The notes under the pieces are model-generated. The model made no database searches. It saw nothing but the letters and a program-made list of their open reading frames with translations, and was not told the DNA's origin. From positions 1-7,670 of the forward strand of contig JAZBPA010000330.1 in the NCBI GenBank assembly GCA_036351435.1: 7,670 nt of DNA, in the 5' to 3' direction. The translations under genes were made by a program, and so were the position numbers. Shown piece by piece: positions 1 to 5,706 of this stretch; position 1 is the first letter of the stretch, and each line of letters begins with the position of its first letter. This stretch comes from JAAUQA01 sp036351435. GTDB lineage: Bacteria > Pseudomonadota > Gammaproteobacteria > Competibacterales > Competibacteraceae.

Positions 1-78
1 CAGTTGCTGGGTAGATTCATTAACGGCGGGATACTTCACCGGGGAGGACTCCAAAATCACTTTTGACAGGCGTCTCAT
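1..78 (-). CDS. N-terminal fragment of an unidentified protein, cut by the window edge
   Basis: An ATG at 78-76 overlaps the TGA stop of the upstream B2-like gene in an ATGA arrangement, and the frame stays open for 26 codons to the edge of the window. The 4-base overlap strongly suggests a real, translationally coupled next gene of the PqqD/B2 operon. The visible residues begin MRRLSKVILESSP and match no family I recognise. They do not start with the MCGI-type N-terminus of an asparagine-synthase-like lasso cyclase. In related clusters the next gene can be a cyclase, a kinase or a nucleotidyltransferase, but none of these can be chosen from 26 residues. Confidence 0.55.
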   Translation of the reverse strand, partial: MRRLSKVILESSPVKYPAVNESTQQL

Positions 79-563
79 CCTTTGGAGATTTCTGAAACGG
101 ACTGATCAAACTTCGGTGCTGGCTGAAACACCGAAAAGCGGCTCTCAACATCGGCCTGATCATTGATCACCTGCCCGTTGAATACCACCCACGCGTGCGC
201 TTCGAATTGCCCGTCATTATGGCGTGCCCCTATCCGCAGTTGACAGTCAAGCCCACGACATCGCAGCAAAAACTGCAACGTCAGTGATCGCACTAAACAA
301 GCCGCACGATACGGGCCGAATCGAGCCGTTATTGCGACCAACCAGGCCATTCGCCGAGCCTGTACCAAATCGACCGGTTTACGCTTACTGTACCGCCGAA
401 TCCGACGAGATAAGCTGTCCAAGAATTCCGAACAGCGTTTGAAACCCAAACCATGCAACAACAGCGCACACAGCGGCAGCAACAGCGTCAGCAGTAACAC
501 CGAACCCTGTTCCGCCAGCGAGAGGTTACGCCATTTAGTGATCCGGTTTTTCAGGGTGGTCAC
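75..563 (-). CDS. Lasso peptide biosynthesis B2-like protein (transglutaminase-fold cysteine protease)
   Basis: This 162-residue protein resembles the B2/McjB C-terminal family (transglutaminase-like, Pfam Transglut_core3), whose members cleave the leader from a RiPP precursor. The core reads CLVRSLTLQFLLRCRGL, then a beta-rich stretch, then EAHAWVVFNGQVIND. This gives a candidate Cys-His-Asp triad at C89, H123 and D135. The N-terminal third (about residues 12-50) is a leucine-rich helical segment, as usual in the family. The start is a GTG at 563 with only a weak ribosome site. It lies 29 bases inside the end of the pqqD-like gene, so translation is probably coupled. In RiPP systems B2 works with a PqqD-like recognition domain, which is the gene just upstream. 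Family and fold are confident. The substrate is unknown, and many B2/PqqD pairs lie outside proven lasso clusters. Confidence 0.85.
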   Translation of the reverse strand: MTTLKNRITKWRNLSLAEQGSVLLLTLLLPLCALLLHGLGFKRCSEFLDSLSRRIRRYSKRKPVDLVQARRMAWLVAITARFGPYRAACLVRSLTLQFLLRCRGLDCQLRIGARHNDGQFEAHAWVVFNGQVINDQADVESRFSVFQPAPKFDQSVSEISKG

Positions 564-843
564 CGTCGGAAACCGTTATTAGTCCCGCTTCGTTCAAGTT
601 GCCAACGAAGTTAAGCAAATCGCTGCGCAACTGCGCGGCGGAAATGTCATATTCGGTCAAAAGAGTCTGATAAGCGGTATCAAGATTGGCCGAATCTTGT
701 AGCAGTTGCCAAATGCGGGTACCGACCTCATCCAGTCCAAAATATTGCTCGCTGTCGAGATCAAGCAACACGGCTTCGCCATCCAATGCTTGGAACAAAA
801 CCTGTGGCGATAAACTGACTCGTTGGGAAAGTGCGTCACTCAT
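535..843 (-). CDS. PqqD-like peptide-binding protein (RiPP recognition element)
   Basis: This 102-residue protein has the PqqD-family signature VLFQALDGEAVLLDLDSEQY followed by FGLDEVGTRIWQLL, then a helical C-terminal half ending in LLNFVGNLNEAGLI. PqqD-like domains are small winged-helix RiPP recognition elements that bind a leader peptide and present it to a modifying enzyme, here most likely the overlapping B2-like protease. I chose the ATG at 843-841, which leaves the usual short stretch before the domain; a GGTG lies 8 bases upstream. The frame is also open back to a TTG at 906 that overlaps the stop of the Uma2 gene, and that start would add 21 unlikely residues. The protein ends in a charged tail, DGDHPEKPDH. 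Confidence 0.85.
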   Translation of the reverse strand: MSDALSQRVSLSPQVLFQALDGEAVLLDLDSEQYFGLDEVGTRIWQLLQDSANLDTAYQTLLTEYDISAAQLRSDLLNFVGNLNEAGLITVSDGDHPEKPDH

Positions 844-902
844 TTTGATAACACCAGTTAACCAATTGCTGTTGTCCGAATTCTGCGGATATTGATAGAA
901 GA

Positions 903-1481
903 TCAATCACTTGCCGGCCAGCGCACGTCTTCGAAAATATCTTCGAACCGCAAAGCAGCGCGATAACCGTCGCATTCGACTTCCAGTGTCTCCCCGGGTT
1001 CCAATCTACCCACCAGCCAACCGCCCTCGGCACTGCGTTGGTAATAATCGATCTCCGGGCGAACTGCATTGACCAGCAGGTAATAACGCAAGGCTGGCAG
1101 ATCCTGGTAAGCCAGCCATTTTTCCCGGCGGTCCGTGGTTTCGGTAGCAGGCGACAGCACTTCGGCGATTAAGCACGGATTGTCCTTGTAATACTCAGCC
1201 TGATCTGTCGCATCACAAACCAGCGCCACGTCTGGGTAATAAAAGCGTTCACCCCCACGAACCCGGATCTTCATATCACTCATAAAAACCCCGCAGGATC
1301 CGCCACGCGCCGCTGCACGCAATTGAAAAAACAGATTGCCCGCAATCCGATTGTGGCGTTCGCTGGCTCCGGCCATGGCGTAAACCTGACCGGCTAGATA
1401 TTCGTGGCGAATCGGCGAGCTCAGCTCACCTTCAAGATAGTCTTCAATAGTGATGCGAGGTAATTCGGCGACTTGAGACAT
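903..1481 (-). CDS. Uma2 family putative endonuclease (DUF820)
   Basis: This 192-residue protein belongs to the Uma2/DUF820 family, which has a restriction-endonuclease-like PD-(D/E)xK fold. Family landmarks appear in order: an N-terminal IEDYLEGE, then RHEYLAGQVYAMAGAS and RHNRIAGNLFFQL (residues 26-54), YPDVALVCD with D84, IAEVLSPATETTDRREKWLAY with E107, D117 and K121, and LRYYLLVN near 131-138. D84 and E107 are the likely metal ligands. The length is typical and no residue appears to be missing. The family is found in many copies in cyanobacteria and some proteobacteria, and its biological role is poorly known. It lies 59 bases upstream of the pqqD-like gene on the same strand and may be the first gene of that transcript, although no functional link is established. 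Confidence 0.88.
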   Translation of the reverse strand: MSQVAELPRITIEDYLEGELSSPIRHEYLAGQVYAMAGASERHNRIAGNLFFQLRAAARGGSCGVFMSDMKIRVRGGERFYYPDVALVCDATDQAEYYKDNPCLIAEVLSPATETTDRREKWLAYQDLPALRYYLLVNAVRPEIDYYQRSAEGGWLVGRLEPGETLEVECDGYRAALRFEDIFEDVRWPASD

Positions 1482-1522
1482 GGATCGACACCGACTTGGT
1501 CAATTGCGAGCGATTAAACTCT

Positions 1523-1528
1523 ATTATA
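1523..1528 (-). promoter_or_regulatory. Candidate -10 box upstream of the Uma2/PqqD/B2 genes
   Basis: Read on the minus strand, this is a perfect TATAAT. It lies about 41 bases upstream of the Uma2 ATG, in the 127-base gap after the DUF4239 gene. The -35 position (about 1546-1551) reads AGTGTA, a poor match, so the promoter would be weak or activator-dependent. It would start transcription near 1516 with a leader of roughly 35 bases. Confidence 0.4.
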
Positions 1529-1608
1529 AACCCAGCTGCTATGGATACACTGCATTCTTCAGTGGCTGCTTACTCGGCTGCAAGCGCGATGGCTATCCAA
1601 TCCCAAGG

Positions 1609-2484
1609 CTATTTGGGAAGGGATGCAGGGGCGTCTGCACCTTCGTTATCGTTTTGAAGACCGGTCGGGTCGCCTATACCGATAGTGGGCGATTTTTGAG
1701 TGAGTGAGTGCTCCAAAACCCTGGTGTAGCCGTAGGGTATACCAATACTGACAGAGCCCGCGGAGAGATCGTCTAATTCAATAACGACATAGATCACGAC
1801 TGCAATCAGTGTTGCCAACAAGGACATAATCACGATATGAGCCCACACGTTTTCGGTCCCGAACAGAAAGGTAAAAACGATCGTGATGAAAGCTCCGAAC
1901 AGGACCCCGACCCAAACGATGCTAGGAGAGTCTTCCCGCAACGCGTTCAAACGGAGGCTGCGTAGCTTAATCACGTGATTGACATGTTCAAGAATTTGAA
2001 AGTACAGAATCTGCTCGTGTCCGCTATTGGGTACTAGGTTATCGATTAGGGCCAGCAACTGATCCATGGTTTGTGATGTACGTCTGGGGGACTCTGCGGA
2101 GAAGATCGCGCTGCGTTCCTCAATAGCCTGGTGAATAAATGTGATCAGCCCTTGCATCATCTCCTCGGACGCCTGTTTATCTGGATAGACCTTGATGTTT
2201 TTATGCAGGACCAGCATAAAGCTACTTTCGTTCTCCATATTGGTTTTGGCTTCGTCATATTGTCCCCAGACGACAAACACGACAAAGCCCAACAATACAC
2301 CGTAGGTCACCCCCAGGGTTGCGAACACAAAACCGGCGATATCATTGTGAATCTGTCTAACTTTAACCGGTATGAAGCGGTGAACGACTAAAAAACCAGC
2401 GACTGTAAGTGATACGAAAGCAACAACGACCAAGGACAGCGCAAACCATTGCGGTAATGACTGAATAGCTGATAACAGTGACAT
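1609..2484 (-). CDS. DUF4239 (bestrophin-like) membrane protein
   Basis: This 291-residue protein has the DUF4239 layout: two N-terminal membrane segments (about residues 12-35 and 48-73), a soluble helical region of about 110 residues, then two more membrane segments (about 187-208 and 213-237). The second segment carries VTYGVLLGFVVFVVW followed by the acidic, helical YDEAKTNMENE, a typical family stretch. A family-like IELDDLSAGSVSI follows the last segment. The family is annotated as bestrophin-like, which hints at an anion channel, but its function is not proven. The ATG at 2484 has GGAA about 8 bases upstream and is preferred over a TTG four codons earlier. The gene starts 17 bases after the CBS gene and ends the five-gene operon. 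The last 35 residues are polar and probably disordered. Confidence 0.8.
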   Translation of the reverse strand: MSLLSAIQSLPQWFALSLVVVAFVSLTVAGFLVVHRFIPVKVRQIHNDIAGFVFATLGVTYGVLLGFVVFVVWGQYDEAKTNMENESSFMLVLHKNIKVYPDKQASEEMMQGLITFIHQAIEERSAIFSAESPRRTSQTMDQLLALIDNLVPNSGHEQILYFQILEHVNHVIKLRSLRLNALREDSPSIVWVGVLFGAFITIVFTFLFGTENVWAHIVIMSLLATLIAVVIYVVIELDDLSAGSVSIGIPYGYTRVLEHSLTQKSPTIGIGDPTGLQNDNEGADAPASLPK

Positions 2485-2501
2485 GGAGCGTTCCAAAAAA
2501 T

Positions 2502-2909
2502 TTAGTGAGTTTCATCCAGAAAACTGCGCAAGGCAATTTCAGCGTTGCTGACTACACCAACAATCTCTTCGTTTTCCAACACAGGAGCGAAATTTAGCCC
2601 GAAATTGTTAAACAAACGGGCACAGTACCGGATATCCATGCTGGCGCGCACGGAAATCACTGGTTTGGCCATGATTTCGTAAATGTTAACCCGCTTCGGA
2701 GAACGATCCAGCGCTAGCACTTTTTTGGAAATATCCGATAACACCACCATGCCGTATTCATCGTCCATGTCGCGTCTGTTGACAATCAACGCCGCCACTT
2801 TTCTTTCCTTCATGGTATGCAGTGCTTCCTGTACCGTGAGCAAACGCTCCACGATGACAACATTGGTGTCCATCACATCGCTGACTCTGATAATGGGTTG
2901 CTCGTTCAT
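2502..2909 (-). CDS. Tandem CBS-domain protein
   Basis: This stand-alone protein of 135 residues consists of two CBS domains (about 9-66 and 75-131), a Bateman module of the kind that binds adenine nucleotides and regulates an attached or partner protein. The first repeat contains VSDVMDTNVVIV, a tract reading VAALIVN and GMVVLSDISKKVLA. D59 sits at the usual ribose-contacting position. The second has IYEIMAKPVISV and IVGVVSNAEIALRSFL, where E124 stands in place of that Asp, so the two sites may differ in affinity. The ATG overlaps the stop of the P-II-like gene by 4 bases (ATGA), and a good GGAG lies 5 bases upstream. The coupling suggests it is made in step with the P-II-like protein and acts on the same membrane system. 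Confidence 0.88.
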   Translation of the reverse strand: MNEQPIIRVSDVMDTNVVIVERLLTVQEALHTMKERKVAALIVNRRDMDDEYGMVVLSDISKKVLALDRSPKRVNIYEIMAKPVISVRASMDIRYCARLFNNFGLNFAPVLENEEIVGVVSNAEIALRSFLDETH

Positions 2910-3256
2910 ACTTGCTCCGCCACAGTAGGGGATAGGTTTTTTACTTGGTGCGCCACGCCCACCGCATCCTCCACATCGATTTGCACGGCGATTCCTGTGC
3001 CTGGTTTTTCGTTGAATTCGCCTACCCGATTGATGGTTTCCAGAATGTGGCGACTTCTATGTTCCTCGACCAGTAACAGGATCACATCACGGGTAGTTTC
3101 CAACCGGAGTCCGAGAAACGTCCTGGTTTGCTCCAAACCCTCTCCTCGGGCGTGACTGATGACCGTCGCACCGGTAGCACCAGCCTGGCGGGCGGCATCC
3201 ATAATCTGGGTGGTCTTGCTATCATCGACAAAAGCGATAATCAATTTGAAGTGCAT
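2906..3256 (-). CDS. P-II-like signalling protein (GlnB/GlnK superfamily)
   Basis: This 116-residue protein, the usual P-II length, shows the ferredoxin-like P-II pattern. A first strand reads FKLIIAFVDD, a helix IMDAARQAGATGATVI follows, then a T-loop-like region (about 36-56), the strand DVILLLVEE, a second helix ILETINRVGEF, and a B-loop-like NEKPGTGIAVQIDVEDAVGV (about 82-101). The NEKPGTG segment stands where classical P-II has TGKIGDGK, the nucleotide phosphate loop. The T-loop differs: ARGEGLEQTRTFLGLRLE has no tyrosine, so GlnD-type uridylylation at Tyr51 is not possible. The gene lies between the DUF1538 pair (23-base gap) and the CBS gene (4-base overlap), so it is probably a dedicated regulator of the DUF1538 membrane proteins and not a general nitrogen sensor. 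Ligand binding is inferred. Confidence 0.85.
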   Translation of the reverse strand: MHFKLIIAFVDDSKTTQIMDAARQAGATGATVISHARGEGLEQTRTFLGLRLETTRDVILLLVEEHRSRHILETINRVGEFNEKPGTGIAVQIDVEDAVGVAHQVKNLSPTVAEQV

Positions 3257-3279
3257 CGCTGATTTACCTGTATAACTGC

Positions 3280-4077
3280 TTAATCTGTGTCTGCCGACTG
3301 ATCGCTGATCCGGCGTAAACGAGCCGCCCGCAGATGGCGATATTGGGATATTTGAGCGTAAGCCATGACCGTCATGATAGGGAATAAGCAGACAAAGGCA
3401 ATAAGCCCGAAACCGTCGATGAGCGGGCTTCTGCCCGGCACATTTTCGGCTAAGCCTAAACCCAACGCGACCACAATCGGTACTGTAACGGTAGAGGTAG
3501 TGACACCACCCGAATCGTAAGCAAGGGGTACGATTACTTTAGGGGCAAAATAGGTTTGTATGACGATTAGGGTATAACAAACAATAATAAACCAATGGAT
3601 AGGCGCTCCTAACACTATCCGTAAAGCACCCAAACTTATACCCATTGCCGCGCCGATGGCGACTGAGATGCGCAAACCCCACACCCCGATGACGCCGCCG
3701 GAAACCTCATTGGCCTTGAGTGCAACGGCGATCAGAGCCGGTTCCGCAATGGTGGCGCTGAATCCGATTGCTAAGGCGAAAAGATAAATCCAGTAGTAAT
3801 CAGCCCAATTCACGTCAGAACTACCAGCGGTGTCTAACTGTATGGTGGAAAGCTGCTCCGCCATCAAGCGTCCCAGCGGAAACAGGGCACGTTCCAGCCC
3901 CAGAAGAAAGAATGACAGCCCCAGTAGCACATACACAAATCCGATCAACACCCTGCGCATATTTGGAATAGGCTGGCGCAACACGAACAACTGAAAGCCA
4001 AACATAATCAGTGCAATAGGCAAAACATCCCGGGTGGTAGCCAGAATCGTTGTGGCAAGATCAATAAGTAATCCCAT
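3280..4077 (-). CDS. DUF1538 integral membrane protein, second paralogue
   Basis: This 265-residue hydrophobic protein of the DUF1538 family has about six to seven predicted membrane segments. Conserved blocks are RDVLPIALIMFGFQLFVLRQ (16-35), LGLSFFLLGLERALFPLG (52-69), AEPALIAVA (111-119), AYDSGGVTTSTVTVP (186-200) and PLIDGFGLIAF (218-228). The glycine/serine/threonine-rich AYDSGGVTTST block and the paired prolines look like pore or substrate-site residues, which is inference. A basic tail (HLRAARLRRIS) follows the last membrane segment and should lie in the cytoplasm. The ATG shares one base with the stop of the first paralogue (TAATG), so translation is coupled. The family is thought to be a membrane transporter or permease of unknown substrate. 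I cannot name a substrate from the sequence. Confidence 0.85.
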   Translation of the reverse strand: MGLLIDLATTILATTRDVLPIALIMFGFQLFVLRQPIPNMRRVLIGFVYVLLGLSFFLLGLERALFPLGRLMAEQLSTIQLDTAGSSDVNWADYYWIYLFALAIGFSATIAEPALIAVALKANEVSGGVIGVWGLRISVAIGAAMGISLGALRIVLGAPIHWFIIVCYTLIVIQTYFAPKVIVPLAYDSGGVTTSTVTVPIVVALGLGLAENVPGRSPLIDGFGLIAFVCLFPIMTVMAYAQISQYRHLRAARLRRISDQSADTD

Positions 4078-4811
4078 TAGAAAGCCATCCCATAGGCCAT
4101 GACGAAAATCATGGGCAGTAAGGAAGCGAAGGCAATCAGACCGAAACCATCGATCAGCGGATTGCGGCCCCGAATCGCCGACGCCAGCCCTACCCCCAAA
4201 GCGGTAACCAGCGGCACGGTGATCGTCGAGGTGGTCACGCCACCTGAGTCATACGCAATACTGATAATTTCTTCAGGTGCGAACATCGTCATAATCAGCA
4301 CCCCGACATAGCCCACCATGATCATCCAATGAATCGGCCAGCCCTTGAGAATTCGAAACACGCCCAACACGATGGCGCAGCCTACCGACAATGCAACCGT
4401 GAGTCGCAATCCCCAGGCGTAGCCCTCTTGGCTAGCGGTGTCCATAGCGATGACCCCTCCTTGGGCTGCGACTTTGGCGGCCTCATCCGCCACCGCAATC
4501 AGCGCCGGTTCGGCGACCGTGGTGCCGAATCCCAGCGCAAAGGCGAACAATAACAACCAGACCAGGCTACCTTTGCGGGCAAAGGCATAGGCCATTGACT
4601 CTCCGATAGGAAACAAGCCCATTTCCAAACCAAACACGAAAAAGGTTAGCCCCAGGATCACCAGTACGGTTCCCACCAACAGATCAGGCAGATTGGGCAA
4701 GGGTTGTTGTAGGACAAAAAATTGGAAAAACACGATGACCAGCATAATGGGTAACAGATCTCGCACGCTACCCAACAGGGCTTGGAACAGGCCGAACAAC
4801 GATTTTTTCAA
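4077..4811 (-). CDS. DUF1538 integral membrane protein, first paralogue
   Basis: This is the first gene of the five-gene operon. The TTG at 4811, with a GGGGGGAAGG run directly before it, gives 244 residues. I prefer it over the TTG at 4847, which has no ribosome site, because it makes the N-terminus align without a gap to the second paralogue's ATG. Counted this way, VRDLLPI, AYDSGGVTTSTITVP (186-200) and PLIDGFGLIAF (218-228) fall at the same residue numbers in both proteins. The AEPALIAVA block is at 100-108. Unlike its partner it ends right after the last membrane segment (VMAYGMAF) and has no basic tail. The two genes look like a tandem duplication whose products pair in the membrane. 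If the upstream TTG is used, 12 residues are added. Confidence 0.82.
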   Translation of the reverse strand: MKKSLFGLFQALLGSVRDLLPIMLVIVFFQFFVLQQPLPNLPDLLVGTVLVILGLTFFVFGLEMGLFPIGESMAYAFARKGSLVWLLLFAFALGFGTTVAEPALIAVADEAAKVAAQGGVIAMDTASQEGYAWGLRLTVALSVGCAIVLGVFRILKGWPIHWMIMVGYVGVLIMTMFAPEEIISIAYDSGGVTTSTITVPLVTALGVGLASAIRGRNPLIDGFGLIAFASLLPMIFVMAYGMAF

Positions 4812-4883
4812 CCTTCCCCCCGCTATCGGTGTGATGAGTGCTCGCAAGTCGCATAATGGACGCGCGGCATGTGAGCATTTGCA

Positions 4884-4889
4884 ATTATA
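4884..4889 (-). promoter_or_regulatory. Candidate -10 box for the DUF1538/P-II/CBS/DUF4239 operon
   Basis: On the minus strand this is a perfect TATAAT in the divergent gap between the DUF1538 operon and the DUF1249 gene. With a 17-base spacer the -35 position reads CTCTTA, a weak match. Transcription would start near 4877, giving a leader of about 65 bases to the TTG at 4811. No P-II- or nitrogen-type sigma-54 signal (GG...GC) was seen nearby. Confidence 0.4.
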
Positions 4890-5015
4890 ACGACAGAACC
4901 CTAAATTAAGAGCGTCATTTCAAACCTGAATCGCAATCCCTTCAGCGAGCAAGAGTAGCGTACCCATGAATTTAGTGGATACTCGGCCTACACCGTTAGC
5001 AATAAACGCAGGCCT

Positions 5016-5021
5016 TAAAAT
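5016..5021 (+). promoter_or_regulatory. Candidate -10 box for the DUF1249 gene
   Basis: TAAAAT sits 18 bases before the ATG at 5040. The -35 position (4993-4998, CCGTTA) is poor. If used, the transcript would have a leader of only about 12 bases. The element is weak and is offered only as the best candidate in the gap. Confidence 0.25.
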
Positions 5022-5039
5022 ACAGCGCAAGAGTTCGGC

Positions 5040-5504
5040 ATGATTCTAGCCAGTGATGCTGAGCTCTGCGCGCGGTTGCACAATGTGCCGGGCACCTTTG
5101 CCGGACTCATGGATTTGTATGAGCGCAATTATATTGGTATCCGACGGCTGATTCCCGTGTTGCCGTCAGCGCATGTCCCCTGGGTTTCTCAGGTACCGAG
5201 CGGTTTAAGTCTGCATCTGGAAGTGCTTGATTCGTTTCGCTACACCACCGAGCTATCGCTGACGTATTACTTTTCTCGGGAACAGGGCAGGGTAGCGGAG
5301 CCCGATTTGCGGATTCGGGTTTATCACGATGCCCGCTTAGCTGAAGTGATGGCGGCCCAGTTACGCCACCGACCTGAATTCCGCGCTGTAGAACATGAAT
5401 GGGAAAAAACCCCACTACGCGCCCGCTGGCATGTCAACCGATTTCTTTATAAATGGTTAAATTACTGCTTGTATCAAGGACATCGCTTCGAACAGACTCG
5501 TTAA
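5040..5504 (+). CDS. DUF1249 family protein (YqiB-like)
   Basis: This 154-residue soluble protein matches the DUF1249/YqiB family. Its landmarks are LMDLYERNYIGIRRLIP near residues 23-39, LHLEVLDSFRYTTELSLTY near 58-76, PDLRIRVYHDARLAEVM near 87-103, and the C-terminal RWHVNRFLYKWLNYCLYQGHRF near 129-150. The length is usual for the family. Its molecular function is unknown. In enterobacteria the homologue lies between nudF and cpdA, but here it stands alone and is transcribed away from the DUF1538 operon. The ATG has only a weak AAGAG about 9 bases upstream. Confidence 0.88.
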   Translation: MILASDAELCARLHNVPGTFAGLMDLYERNYIGIRRLIPVLPSAHVPWVSQVPSGLSLHLEVLDSFRYTTELSLTYYFSREQGRVAEPDLRIRVYHDARLAEVMAAQLRHRPEFRAVEHEWEKTPLRARWHVNRFLYKWLNYCLYQGHRFEQTR

Positions 5505-5599
5505 CGCAGGGTTAATACCTCTGTCACACCACGGTGTTCAGGAATGACCCAACTCTCCCCTTCGCAACAAATGACTTGCCCGGAATCAAGTCCACAATA

Positions 5600-5624
5600 T
5601 TAGTTGACCAAATTGCTAGGATAT
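5600..5624 (+). promoter_or_regulatory. Probable IscR type 1 binding site in the iscR promoter
   Basis: I compared this 25-base site with the known type 1 IscR consensus (ATASYYGACTR, WWW, YAGTCRRSTAT). About 19 of 25 positions agree, including AGTTGAC in the left half and GGATAT at the right end. It covers the -35 hexamer and spacer of the iscR promoter, the position expected for autorepression by [2Fe-2S] IscR. The match was made by eye. Confidence 0.65.
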
Positions 5625-5630
5625 TATAAT
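5604..5630 (+). promoter_or_regulatory. Probable iscR promoter (-35 TTGACC, -10 TATAAT)
   Basis: TTGACC (5604-5609) and a perfect TATAAT (5625-5630) are separated by 15 bases, shorter than the preferred 17. The start point would be near 5637, giving a leader of about 70 bases before the iscR ATG. The leader contains a small hairpin (AACCC 5664-5668 with GGGTT 5674-5678). The IscR-like box overlaps the -35 and spacer. Confidence 0.65.
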
Positions 5631-5706
5631 TTGCTTCAATCTAGCAGATAGTCTCTGATCATCAACCCTTGTCGGGTTTACCAAACAACGCTAGCAGGTT
5701 ACAACC

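Noticed and set aside
844..906. TTG-initiated extension of the PqqD-like protein overlapping the Uma2 stop
   Set aside because: The 21 added residues do not belong to the PqqD domain, and the internal ATG at 843 gives a normal N-terminus.
1601..1618. Inverted repeat TCCCAA/TTGGGA spanning the DUF4239 stop codon, considered as a terminator
   Set aside because: The stem is only 6 bp, includes the stop codon and is not followed by a T-run on the minus strand.
1541..1657. A 38-codon plus-strand ORF beginning MDTLHSSVAAYS and containing GYLGRDAG, considered as a RiPP precursor for the PqqD/B2 pair
   Set aside because: It lies on the opposite strand to the RiPP-like genes, overlaps the end of the DUF4239 gene in antisense, has no ribosome site, and lacks a lasso leader pattern and an acidic residue at core position 7-9.
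5524..5536. ACAC/GTGT hairpin after the DUF1249 gene as a terminator
   Set aside because: The stem is about 4 bp with no T-run, too weak to call.
5635..5659. Second IscR-like site downstream of the iscR -10 box (around ATAGTC)
   Set aside because: Only about 11 of 25 positions fit the type 1 consensus, close to what chance gives.
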